In this document: positions 1-8,160 of the stretch, in pieces | How the letters are laid out: every line of letters begins with the position of its first letter | How positions within the stretch are numbered: the first letter of the stretch is position 1 | Origin: 66-474 sp035249175 | GTDB lineage: Bacteria > Pseudomonadota > Gammaproteobacteria > Xanthomonadales > Rhodanobacteraceae | Length of the DNA stretch: 64,000 bases | Assembly (NCBI GenBank): GCA_035249175.1 | Contig: DATFGT010000015.1 | Location: forward strand, 4,441 to 68,440 | Direction: 5' to 3' | Notes under the pieces: generated by a model | Told to the model about the DNA's origin: nothing | The model's input: the letters and a program-made list of their open reading frames with translations, nothing else | Databases searched by the model: none | Made by a program: the position numbers and the translations under genes

Positions 1-1
1 G

Positions 2-58
2 CGGCAGATGTCCGGCGCGATGAAGGGCATGGGCGGACGCGGGATGCCGGGGCGCTGA
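2..58 (+). CDS. ffh: Signal recognition particle protein Ffh, C-terminal end (partial)
   Basis: Only the last 18 codons are inside the window. They end in a methionine/glycine-rich tail (GAMKGMGGRGMPGR, then TGA), typical of the Ffh M-domain terminus that binds 4.5S RNA and signal peptides. The position just upstream of rpsP-rimM-trmD-rplS fits the common gammaproteobacterial order. With so little sequence the call rests on this tail and the neighbourhood. Confidence 0.72.
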   Translation, partial: RQMSGAMKGMGGRGMPGR

Positions 59-75
59 GGCGAGGTTTAAAGCTT

Positions 76-145
76 CGTAGGGCGGGTGGCAACCCGCCGT
101 TGGCGTGCCACATGGCGGGATGCGCTGCGCTACTCCCGCCCTACG
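76..145. repeat. Long inverted repeat between ffh and rpsP
   Basis: Perfect 11-base arms, CGTAGGGCGGG at 76-86 and its complement at 135-145, enclose about 48 bases that carry further GGCGGG/CCCGCC pairs. It looks like an intergenic palindromic repeat of the REP class. It could also end the ffh transcript, although no T-tract follows. Confidence 0.55.
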
Positions 146-161
146 GTTCTGGCAAAATTCC

Positions 162-190
162 TCGCATTTCGGCGGTTTTCCCCTTATAAT
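162..190 (+). promoter_or_regulatory. Probable promoter of the rpsP operon
   Basis: A perfect TATAAT lies at 185-190, 68 bases before the rpsP start. The matching -35 region (TCGCAT at 162-167, 17-base spacer) is weak. The -10 match in an otherwise GC-rich gap is the main support. Confidence 0.5.
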
Positions 191-257
191 TGCGCGTTTC
201 CCGTGCCCGGAAGTCGTGTGATCGACCCGTGGCCGTTCCATTCGGAGTCGATAGATC

Positions 258-518
258 ATGGTTAGGATTCGTCTTTCGCGCGCAGGCGCCAAGGGCCGGC
301 CGTTTTACCACGTGGTGGTGACAGACCAGCGCAGCGCCCGCGACGGTCGCAACATCGAGCGTCTGGGTTACTTCAACCCGGGTGCCGCCGGTGCGCATGA
401 CCAGCGCCTGGTGCTGGATGTCGAGAAGTTGAACGCCTGGGTCGCCAAGGGCGCGCAGTGCTCGGACAAGGTCGCGGCGCTGGCGAAGGAAGCCGGCAAG
501 CAGGCCGCTGCTGCCTGA
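258..518 (+). CDS. rpsP: 30S ribosomal protein S16
   Basis: This 86-residue protein is full length for S16 (E. coli 82). It starts with the family signature MVRIRLSRAGAKGRPFYHVVV and continues through RNIERLGYFNP. S16 stabilises the 5' domain of 16S rRNA and is required for 30S assembly. It is the first gene of a four-gene ribosome/tRNA operon, and rimM begins 4 bases after its stop. A GGAG about ten bases before the ATG serves as ribosome binding site. Confidence 0.97.
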   Translation: MVRIRLSRAGAKGRPFYHVVVTDQRSARDGRNIERLGYFNPGAAGAHDQRLVLDVEKLNAWVAKGAQCSDKVAALAKEAGKQAAAA

Positions 519-522
519 TGCG

Positions 523-1038
523 ATGAACGACGAGCGGCGGGTGCTGCTCGGGCGCATCGTGGGCGTGCATGGCGTGCGCGGCGCGGTGAAGCTGGAATCG
601 TTCACCGAGCCGCGGCTGGCGATCTTCGATTACAGGCCGTGGTTGCTCGAAGGCAATGCCGGTCGAATCGAGGAAGTCGCCGAACCGCACGGACATGCGC
701 AGGGCAAGGGCATCGTCGCGGTGCTGCCCGGCGTCACCGATCGCGATGCGGCAACGGCATGGATCGGCGCACGCATCCGGGTTCCGCGCGAGGCGCTGCC
801 CGAACCCGAGGCAGACGAGTTTTACCAGACGGATCTGGAAGGGCTGCAGGTGGTGAATGAGGCGGGCGAGGATCTGGGCCGCGTCACTCATCTGTTCGAC
901 AACGGCGCGCACGATGTGCTGGTGACGCGCGACGAAGCCGGACGCGAACGCCTGATTCCGTACGTGGTGGATGTTTACGTGAAAGCGGTCGATCTGGATG
1001 CAGCGCGCATCACGGTCGACTGGGACAAAGACGACTGA
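523..1038 (+). CDS. rimM: Ribosome maturation factor RimM
   Basis: At 171 residues it has the usual RimM size. Residues about 7-90 form the RimM N-domain (GRIVGVHGVRGAVKLESFTEP near the start), and residues about 97-168 form the PRC-barrel domain (DEFYQTDLEGL through the DVLVT segment). RimM binds S19 and the 16S head domain during 30S maturation. It lies between rpsP and trmD as in most gammaproteobacteria, 4 bases after rpsP. Confidence 0.96.
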   Translation: MNDERRVLLGRIVGVHGVRGAVKLESFTEPRLAIFDYRPWLLEGNAGRIEEVAEPHGHAQGKGIVAVLPGVTDRDAATAWIGARIRVPREALPEPEADEFYQTDLEGLQVVNEAGEDLGRVTHLFDNGAHDVLVTRDEAGRERLIPYVVDVYVKAVDLDAARITVDWDKDD

Positions 1039-1066
1039 CCCAAGGACGATTGACCCAGGACGACCG

Positions 1067-1828
1067 ATGCGCTTTGACGTCGTCACGCTTTTTCCCGAAT
1101 TCGTGCACCAGTGCAGTAGTTTCGGGGTGATCGGCCGGGCGGTCGAACGCGGATTGCTGGAAGTGGAAGCGTGGAATCCACGCGACTACGCCGAAGGCGG
1201 TTATCGCCGCGTCGATGACAGCGTATGCGGCGGCGGTCCCGGTATGGTGATGCTGATCGAGCCACTGCGGAAAACGCTGGCGGCGGCGCGGCAAGCGGCG
1301 ACGAACAAGGCGCCGGTGATTTACCTGAGTCCGCAGGGAAAGCGGCTCACGCAGGAAAAGGTGAAGCAACTGGCAGGATTGCCGCGGGTGATTCTGCTGT
1401 GCGGGCGCTACGAAGGGATTGACGAGCGCCTGATCGAACACGAGGTCGACGAGGAGCTGTCGATCGGCGATTACGTGCTGTCGGGCGGCGAGCTCGCCGC
1501 GGCGGTGCTGGTCGATGCGATCGGCAGGTTGCAGGAAGGCGCGTTGGGCGATGCGCAATCCGCCGCGCAGGATTCGTTTTCGGACGGCCTGCTGGATTGC
1601 CCGCACTACACGCGGCCGGTGCATCATGAGTTTGGCGATGTGCCGGCGGTGTTGTTGTCGGGCGATCATGCGGCGATCGACCGCTGGCGCCGGATGCAGT
1701 CGCTGGGCCGCACCTGGTTGCGCCGCCCGGAGCTGCTGGAAAACTTGACGTTGGACGCAGACGACCAACGCTTGCTGGAAGAATTCAAACGGGAACGCAA
1801 GGGTCAAACCCATGAACAAGATCATTGA
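1067..1828 (+). CDS. trmD: tRNA (guanine-N1)-methyltransferase TrmD
   Basis: The 253-residue SPOUT enzyme makes m1G37 in tRNAs using S-adenosylmethionine, which prevents +1 frameshifting. Knot motifs are clear: IYLSPQGKRL, LLCGRYEGIDERL and the SIGDYVLSGGELAA segment. The start at MRFDVVTLFPEF is chosen by homology; a longer frame upstream would run back into rimM. The 3' end overlaps rplS by 17 bases in another frame, which suggests translational coupling. Confidence 0.97.
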   Translation: MRFDVVTLFPEFVHQCSSFGVIGRAVERGLLEVEAWNPRDYAEGGYRRVDDSVCGGGPGMVMLIEPLRKTLAAARQAATNKAPVIYLSPQGKRLTQEKVKQLAGLPRVILLCGRYEGIDERLIEHEVDEELSIGDYVLSGGELAAAVLVDAIGRLQEGALGDAQSAAQDSFSDGLLDCPHYTRPVHHEFGDVPAVLLSGDHAAIDRWRRMQSLGRTWLRRPELLENLTLDADDQRLLEEFKRERKGQTHEQDH

Positions 1829-2192
1829 ACAATTCGAAACCGCGCAGATGGGCCGCAAGCTGCCGCCGTTCGCGGCCGGCGACACCGTGGTCGTCAACGT
1901 GAAGGTGACGGAAGGCAACCGCGAGCGCGTGCAGGCGTTCGAGGGCGTGGTGATTGCGCGCCGCAACCGCGGCCTGCATTCCGCCTTCACCGTGCGCAAG
2001 ATGTCGCACGGCACCGGCGTGGAGCGCGTGTTCCAGGCCTACAGCCCCGCGATCGACTCGGTCGAAGTCAAGCGCAAGGGCAAGGTGCGCGGCGCCAAGC
2101 TGTACTTCCTGCGGGGTCTTGAAGGCAAGGCTGCGCGCATCAAGGAAGACCTGGCCGCGAACAGCAAGCCGGACGCTTCGCGCGTCAAGTAA
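1812..2192 (+). CDS. rplS: 50S ribosomal protein L19
   Basis: This 126-residue L19 is recognisable from the N-terminus (NKIIEQFETAQM), the GDTVVVNVKVTEGNRERVQAFEG core and RGLHSAFTVRKMSHGTGVERVF. L19 sits at the 30S-50S interface. Compared with E. coli (115 residues) it has a short extra C-terminal tail after KAARIKE. It starts inside the end of trmD and is followed directly by a strong intrinsic terminator. Confidence 0.97.
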   Translation: MNKIIEQFETAQMGRKLPPFAAGDTVVVNVKVTEGNRERVQAFEGVVIARRNRGLHSAFTVRKMSHGTGVERVFQAYSPAIDSVEVKRKGKVRGAKLYFLRGLEGKAARIKEDLAANSKPDASRVK

Positions 2193-2213
2193 TTCCTGCT
2201 GCATCGGTTACGC

Positions 2214-2245
2214 AAAGCCGCGCGGAGCGATCCGCGCGGCTTTTT
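2214..2245 (+). terminator. Rho-independent terminator of the rpsP-rplS operon
   Basis: A perfect 10-bp GC-rich stem (GCCGCGCGGA, 2217-2226, with its complement at 2231-2240) has a GCGA tetraloop. It is flanked by AAA and TTTTT, so the pairing extends to 13 bp. It begins 22 bases after the rplS stop. Confidence 0.93.
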
Positions 2246-2355
2246 GTTTGGACCTTTCTTCGAAAATCGTTCGCTTCGGATCAAGTCCGGGGCAGGCCGT
2301 GAGCGTAGGGCCGCAGGCGCGAAGGCGAAGGGCAGCAGGGGTTCCCGTGTCGTGT

Positions 2356-2399
2356 TTCGACTTCGCGAAGCCCCGCTTCGCTACGTTCAACGTGAACGG
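2356..2399. repeat. Dispersed intergenic repeat, copy 1
   Basis: The segment from TTCGACTTCGCG to GAACGG is closely matched by 48717-48759 upstream of phoB; the two share TTCGACTTCGCG, GCTACG and CG(T/C)GAACGG. It lies in the 308-base gap between rplS and the aldo/keto reductase, where no gene is seen. The function is unknown. Confidence 0.5.
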
Positions 2400-2500
2400 T
2401 TGAAGGGACTCGGCTCATGCGCAAAAACTGATCCGCGGCATGAAAACTTCGCCGCGTGCGCGTATGGTGGAACGAATTCGATTTCCGCGAGGCGCGTGCG

Positions 2501-3379
<879 letters not shown>

Positions 3380-3385
3380 CACCAA

Positions 3386-6300
3386 TCAATCGAACGGACG
3401 GATTTCCTCGCCGTCGCTGGGCGCCGCTTCGGTGCCGTCCGACTTGTCGCCCAGCAACCGCCGCACCACCACGTAGAACACCGGCACCAGCATCACGCCC
3501 AGCACGGTGGCGCCGATCATGCCGCCGACTACGCCGGTGCCGATCGCATGCCGGCTGTTGGCGCCGGCGCCGGTCGAGATCGCCAGCGGCATCACGCCCA
3601 GGATGAAGGCGATCGACGTCATCATGATCGGGCGCAGGCGGATGCGGCACGCTTCCAGCGTCGCGGCGACCAGGCCCTTGCCCTGCTTCTGTTCATCCAC
3701 GGCGAACTGCACGATCAGGATCGCGTTCTTCACCGACAGGCCGATGATCGCGATCAGGCCGATCTTGAAGTACACATCGTCTTCGAGTCCGCGGATGCTG
3801 GTGAGCGCGACCGATCCCAGTACGCCCAGCGGAATGACCAGCATCACTGCAAACGGGATCGACCAGCTTTCGTACAGCGCCGCGAGGCACAGGAACACCA
3901 CGAAGATCGACAGCCCGAACAGCATCGGCGCCTGCGCGCCGGACAGGATCTCCTGCAACGATTGGCCGGACCACTCGTAACCGAAACTGGTCGGCAGGTA
4001 CTTGGCGACAAGTTCCTGCATCGCGGTGATCGCGTCGCCCGAGCTGTAACCAGGCGCAGCGGTGCCGGTGAGCGCGATCGCGCCGACGCCGTTGTAGCGG
4101 TCGAGTTCCGGCGAGGCCAGTGACCAACGGGTGCTGACCACGCTTGACAACGGCACCATCGCGCCGGTCGACGAGCGCGTGTAGAAGCTGCCGATGTCGG
4201 CGGGATTCATCCGAAACGGTGCGTCGGCCTGCATTTCCACGCGCAGCACACGGCCCTGGTAATAGAAGTCGTCGGCATACACCTGGGACAGCATCAACTG
4301 GATCGCATTGTAAACGTCGGTCACCGACAAGCCCATCGATTGCGCCTGGACCCGATCGACACGCATGTCCACGGTCGGCGCGTCCTCCATGCCGTTGACG
4401 TGCACGTTGGCGAGACGTTTGTCCTTGGCGGCCGCGGCGAGCAGCTTGTCCTTGGCAGCGACCAGCGCCTGATGGCCGAGGCCGCCACGGTCTTCCAGTT
4501 CGAAGTCGAAGCCGGCGAAGCGTCCGAGTCCGCGGATCACCGCCTGGTTCATCGCGAACACCTGCGCGTTGCGGATGTTCGCGAACTTCGCATTGAAGTC
4601 GTTGATGAGGTCGTCTGCGGTCTCGGGGCGATCGCTCCAGTCCTTCAGATGGATGAACGCCATGCCGACGTTTTCGCCATGACCGATGAAGCTGAAGCCG
4701 CCGATGGTGAAGATGTTGGCGACAGCGGGATTTTTCTTGACGATGGCTTCGACTTCCTTCATTACCGCGCGGGTGCGCTCGACCGTGGCGCCGGGCGGCA
4801 ACTGGATGGTCGCGACGACTTCGCCCTGGTCTTCCTGCGGCACGAAACTCGAAGGCAGGTGCGCCAGCAACAGCACCGCCACCACGATCGCCAGCGCGTA
4901 GCCCAGCATCCAGCGCGGGGTGTGGCGCACCGCCTTGCGGAGCCTGGCGAGGTAAGCGTGCGCCATGCGCTCGTAACCATTGTTGAACGCACGCAGGAAG
5001 CGGTTGGCGTGTTCGTGTTCCGGGCGCAGGATGCTCGCGCACAACGCCGGGGTGAAGGTCAGCGCCATCAGCGCCGACAACAACATCGAGATCGCGATGG
5101 TTACGGAAAACTGTCGGTAGATTGCGCCGACGCTGCCCGGCATCAACGCGGCCGGCACGAACACCGACGCCAGCACGGTGGTCACCGCGATGATCGCGCC
5201 GGTGATCTGGATCATGCCCTTGCGCGTCGCTTCCTTGGGCGACAGGTGTTCCTCGCGCATGATGCGCTCGACGTTCTCGACCACCACGATCGCGTCGTCC
5301 ACCACGATGCCGATCGCGAGCACCAGCCCGAACAGGCTGAGAACGTTGATCGAGAAGCCGAACATGTACAAGCCCAGGAACGCGCCGGTCAGCGCGACCG
5401 GCACCACCAGCGTCGGGATCAGCGTCGCGCGCAGGTTCTGCAGGAACAGCAGCATCACGAAGAACACCAGCACGATCGCTTCGCCCAGCGTCTTCACGAC
5501 CTCGACGATCGAGACCCTGACGAAGGTGTAGCTTTCGAACGGGATGCTCCAGGTGACACCGGGCGGAAGGTTCTTGGCCAGTTCCCGCATCCTGGCCTGC
5601 ACCGCGTTGGCCACCGACAACGCATTGGCGCCTGGCAGCAGCGAGATGCCGAACGACGCCACCGGCTGGCCGTTCAAACGCGAGAAGTTGCCGTAATTGT
5701 CGGACCCGAGTTCGACCCGCGCGACGTCGCCCAGCGTCACCGTGGTGCCGTCCGGGTTCGTGCGCAGGATGATGTCCCGGAATTGCGCGGGCGTCGTGAA
5801 ACTCGATTCTGCGGAGACCGTGGCGGTGATGCCTTGGCCTTTCACGGCCGGCTCCGCGCCCACCGATCCGGCCGCGAACATCACGTTCTGCGCGCGTACC
5901 GCATCCAGCACGTCGGTGGCGGTAAGGCCGTAGCCTTCCAGCTTCAGCGGATTCAGCCAGATCCGCATCGCGTAGGGCGCGCCGAACTGGTTGACGCTGC
6001 CGACGCCGTCGAGGCGCGAGATGGGATCGATCAGTTGTGCAGCGATCAGATTGCTGAGGGCGGCCGGGTCAAGCTTTCCGCTTTTGTCCTGCAGCGAGAT
6101 GCCCATCAGGAATCCGCTGTTGGACTTGCGCACCGTGACGCCAAGATTGTTTACCGCGGCGGGCAGGCGCGGTTCGGCGGCGTTCACCGCGTTCTGGGTC
6201 TGAACCGCGGCGGTGTCGAGGTCGGTGCCGGGATCGAAGTAAAGACTGATGTTCGACGAGCCGGTGGAGTCGGACGATGAACTGAAATACAGAAGGTGAT

Positions 6301-6517
6301 CGATGCCGGAGAGGTTCTGCTCGATCACTTGCGTCACGGTGCTCTGGACGACCTGCGCGTTCGCACCAGGATAGTTGGCGCGCACCTGCACGCTCGGCGG
6401 CGCGATCGTGGGGTAGGCCTCGATCGGCAGGTTCATGATCGCGATGGTGCCGCCCATCGTGATCAGGATCGCGAGTACCCACGCGAATACCGGACGGTCG
6501 ATGAAAAATTGCGGCAT
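3386..6517 (-). CDS. RND efflux transporter permease, HAE1 family (AcrB/MexB-like)
   Basis: This 1043-residue inner-membrane pump subunit has the classic RND layout. There is an N-terminal helix (FIDRPVFAWVLAILITMGG), a large periplasmic porter loop, TM helices 2-6, a second periplasmic loop and helices 8-12. The proton-relay aspartate pair is present in TM4 (GIVVDDAIVVVENVERIM). Such pumps export hydrophobic and amphiphilic compounds with a periplasmic adaptor and a TolC-type channel. The adaptor gene lies 9 bases upstream in the same operon. No outer-membrane factor gene is adjacent, so a channel encoded elsewhere is inferred. Confidence 0.95.
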   Translation of the reverse strand: MPQFFIDRPVFAWVLAILITMGGTIAIMNLPIEAYPTIAPPSVQVRANYPGANAQVVQSTVTQVIEQNLSGIDHLLYFSSSSDSTGSSNISLYFDPGTDLDTAAVQTQNAVNAAEPRLPAAVNNLGVTVRKSNSGFLMGISLQDKSGKLDPAALSNLIAAQLIDPISRLDGVGSVNQFGAPYAMRIWLNPLKLEGYGLTATDVLDAVRAQNVMFAAGSVGAEPAVKGQGITATVSAESSFTTPAQFRDIILRTNPDGTTVTLGDVARVELGSDNYGNFSRLNGQPVASFGISLLPGANALSVANAVQARMRELAKNLPPGVTWSIPFESYTFVRVSIVEVVKTLGEAIVLVFFVMLLFLQNLRATLIPTLVVPVALTGAFLGLYMFGFSINVLSLFGLVLAIGIVVDDAIVVVENVERIMREEHLSPKEATRKGMIQITGAIIAVTTVLASVFVPAALMPGSVGAIYRQFSVTIAISMLLSALMALTFTPALCASILRPEHEHANRFLRAFNNGYERMAHAYLARLRKAVRHTPRWMLGYALAIVVAVLLLAHLPSSFVPQEDQGEVVATIQLPPGATVERTRAVMKEVEAIVKKNPAVANIFTIGGFSFIGHGENVGMAFIHLKDWSDRPETADDLINDFNAKFANIRNAQVFAMNQAVIRGLGRFAGFDFELEDRGGLGHQALVAAKDKLLAAAAKDKRLANVHVNGMEDAPTVDMRVDRVQAQSMGLSVTDVYNAIQLMLSQVYADDFYYQGRVLRVEMQADAPFRMNPADIGSFYTRSSTGAMVPLSSVVSTRWSLASPELDRYNGVGAIALTGTAAPGYSSGDAITAMQELVAKYLPTSFGYEWSGQSLQEILSGAQAPMLFGLSIFVVFLCLAALYESWSIPFAVMLVIPLGVLGSVALTSIRGLEDDVYFKIGLIAIIGLSVKNAILIVQFAVDEQKQGKGLVAATLEACRIRLRPIMMTSIAFILGVMPLAISTGAGANSRHAIGTGVVGGMIGATVLGVMLVPVFYVVVRRLLGDKSDGTEAAPSDGEEIRPFD

Positions 6518-6526
6518 GGCGCGGTG

Positions 6527-7687
6527 TCAGTCTGCGGCAGAGGCGACCGGCGCCGCGCCAGTGGGTCCATCGTACGGAACCGGCTTCACTTTTTCGCCGG
6601 GCTGCGCCTTCTGGACGCCCGACGCCACCACGCGCGCGCCCGCGTCGATGCCGCCCAGCACGATCCAGCCCGAACCGTGTTGGTCACCCAACTCGACACG
6701 CTTCTCGACAATCTTGTCGTCCGCCCCCACGGCATAAACGTAGGCGCCATCGTTGTCGCGCTGGATCGCACTCTGCGGCAGCAGGAACGCGTTGTGCAAC
6801 GCGCCCAGCGTCAGGCGGATCTTCACGAACATGCCGGGCAGCAGGGCGTGGTCGGGGTTCGGCACCAGGGCGCGCAGATCGACGGCGCCGGTCTGCGGGT
6901 CCACGGCAAGATCGGTGAAGTCCAGCGTGCCGGCGTGCGGATAGACGCTGCCGTCGGGCAGCACGATCTGCACCTCGGCCTTGTCCGATGCAACCAGTTT
7001 CAGCTCGCCGGCCTTCTCGGCCTTGCGCAGCCGCTCCACCTCTGCCATGGGTTCGCTGAAGTTGGCATAGATCGGATCGATCACCTGCACCGTGGTTAGC
7101 GGGTTGGTGTCGGTGGGTGACACCAGCGCGCCCTGGGTGACGTTGGCACGCCCGGCACGGCCGCTGATCGGCGCCGTGACCGTGGCGTAATCGAGATTGA
7201 TCTTCGCATTCTGGACGTTGGCCCTCGCAGCCTTCACGGCGGCATCCGCTTCCGCAGCAGCGGCCACGGCATCATCGACGTCCTGCTTGGCGAGCAAACC
7301 CTTCGCACCAAGCGGCTTGCTGCGCGACGCCTTGACTTGCGCGTTGCGCGCCGTTGCCTGGGCCTGCGCGAGCTGGCCCTGCGCCTGGCGCAAGCTGGCT
7401 TGCAGTGGCGCGGGATCGATCTTGAACAATACCTCGCCGGCCTTGACGTCGGTGCCTTCCTTGTACACGCGCTGCAGCACGATGCCGGTCACGCGCGCGC
7501 GCACCTGCGCGGTCAGCGTGGCTGCGAGGCGTCCCGGATAATTGCGGACCACAGGCACGTCGGCGGTGCGCGCCGTCAGTACCCCGACTTCGGGCGGCGG
7601 TGGTGTCTGCGGTACGGAGCGACTGCATGCGCCGAGCGCCAGCGCCAGCAATAGTGCGCCCGCGCCGCGCCACGGCAGATTCATCAT
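6527..7687 (-). CDS. RND efflux periplasmic adaptor (membrane fusion) lipoprotein, AcrA-like
   Basis: The 386-residue protein starts with a lipoprotein signal peptide; the lipobox LGAC places the lipidated cysteine at residue 21. Then come the beta-barrel/lipoyl half (VRARVTGIVLQRVYKEGTDVKAGEVLFKIDP), a coiled-coil hairpin rich in Gln/Ala (about 95-165), and the second lipoyl half (ATVTAPISGRAGRANVTQGALV). It joins the RND permease to an outer-membrane channel. It is the first gene of the pump operon. The start could be Met1 or the adjacent Met2. No TetR-type regulator is next to it. Confidence 0.93.
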   Translation of the reverse strand: MMNLPWRGAGALLLALALGACSRSVPQTPPPPEVGVLTARTADVPVVRNYPGRLAATLTAQVRARVTGIVLQRVYKEGTDVKAGEVLFKIDPAPLQASLRQAQGQLAQAQATARNAQVKASRSKPLGAKGLLAKQDVDDAVAAAAEADAAVKAARANVQNAKINLDYATVTAPISGRAGRANVTQGALVSPTDTNPLTTVQVIDPIYANFSEPMAEVERLRKAEKAGELKLVASDKAEVQIVLPDGSVYPHAGTLDFTDLAVDPQTGAVDLRALVPNPDHALLPGMFVKIRLTLGALHNAFLLPQSAIQRDNDGAYVYAVGADDKIVEKRVELGDQHGSGWIVLGGIDAGARVVASGVQKAQPGEKVKPVPYDGPTGAAPVASAAD

Positions 7688-7762
7688 CGGGATTTCTCAA
7701 ACCATGCGAGGGTCAATCCACAATTATGATGGGATTTGCCGCGCAGTTCCCTAGGCCAAGCG

Positions 7763-7980
7763 TCATGCCACCGGCACGGCGGGCTTGGCGCGAGGTGCCT
7801 GAACGAGGTCGTTGGCCGAGGCGACCTTGTTGTGCCCCGGTTGCTTCGCGCGATACAGCCGCCTGATCGGCCATCCGCAACAATACCTCGGGCGTGCTGC
7901 CGTGTTCGGGAAGCCCGAAGCTGCGCTTCCATTTCCACGACGTGCAGGTGGCTGACCAGTTGCAGCAGGCGCGCGCGTAC
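7763..7980 (-). pseudogene. Remnant of a GGDEF (diguanylate cyclase) domain
   Basis: Three successive minus-strand frames spell the C-terminal third of a GGDEF domain. The first reads RLLQLVSHLHVVEMEAQ. The second reads SFGLPEHGSTPEVLLRMADQA. The third reads LYRAKQPGHNKVASANDLV, and the third frame ends at 7763. Intact domains read approximately VSxGxAEH...LLxxADxALYxAKxxGRN. The second break fits one extra G near 7858-7862, where GCGG stands for GCG. The GGDEF signature itself and everything upstream are missing, so this is a truncated and frameshifted relic. It fills most of the 473-base gap between the efflux operon and gdhB. Confidence 0.72.
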
Positions 7981-8160
7981 CTGGTAGCTGTGCAGCGTCC
8001 GTGGCTGCGCCCCGATCCGCATCCTGCGCGTTCGCCATGGGCGCCGCGTCCATCGTTACGTGGAGCACTTCGCGTGCGGCGCAATTCCGCGCTCAAGCTG
8101 GAACGGCAAGGGTGCGGGCGCTATCCTATTCGTCCCTTTTCCGGGCTCGATCAGAACGAC

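Noticed and set aside
4340..6280. A 646-codon frame antisense to the RND permease
   Set aside because: Composition rich in Arg, His and Asp from reverse-complemented membrane codons; no recognisable domain.
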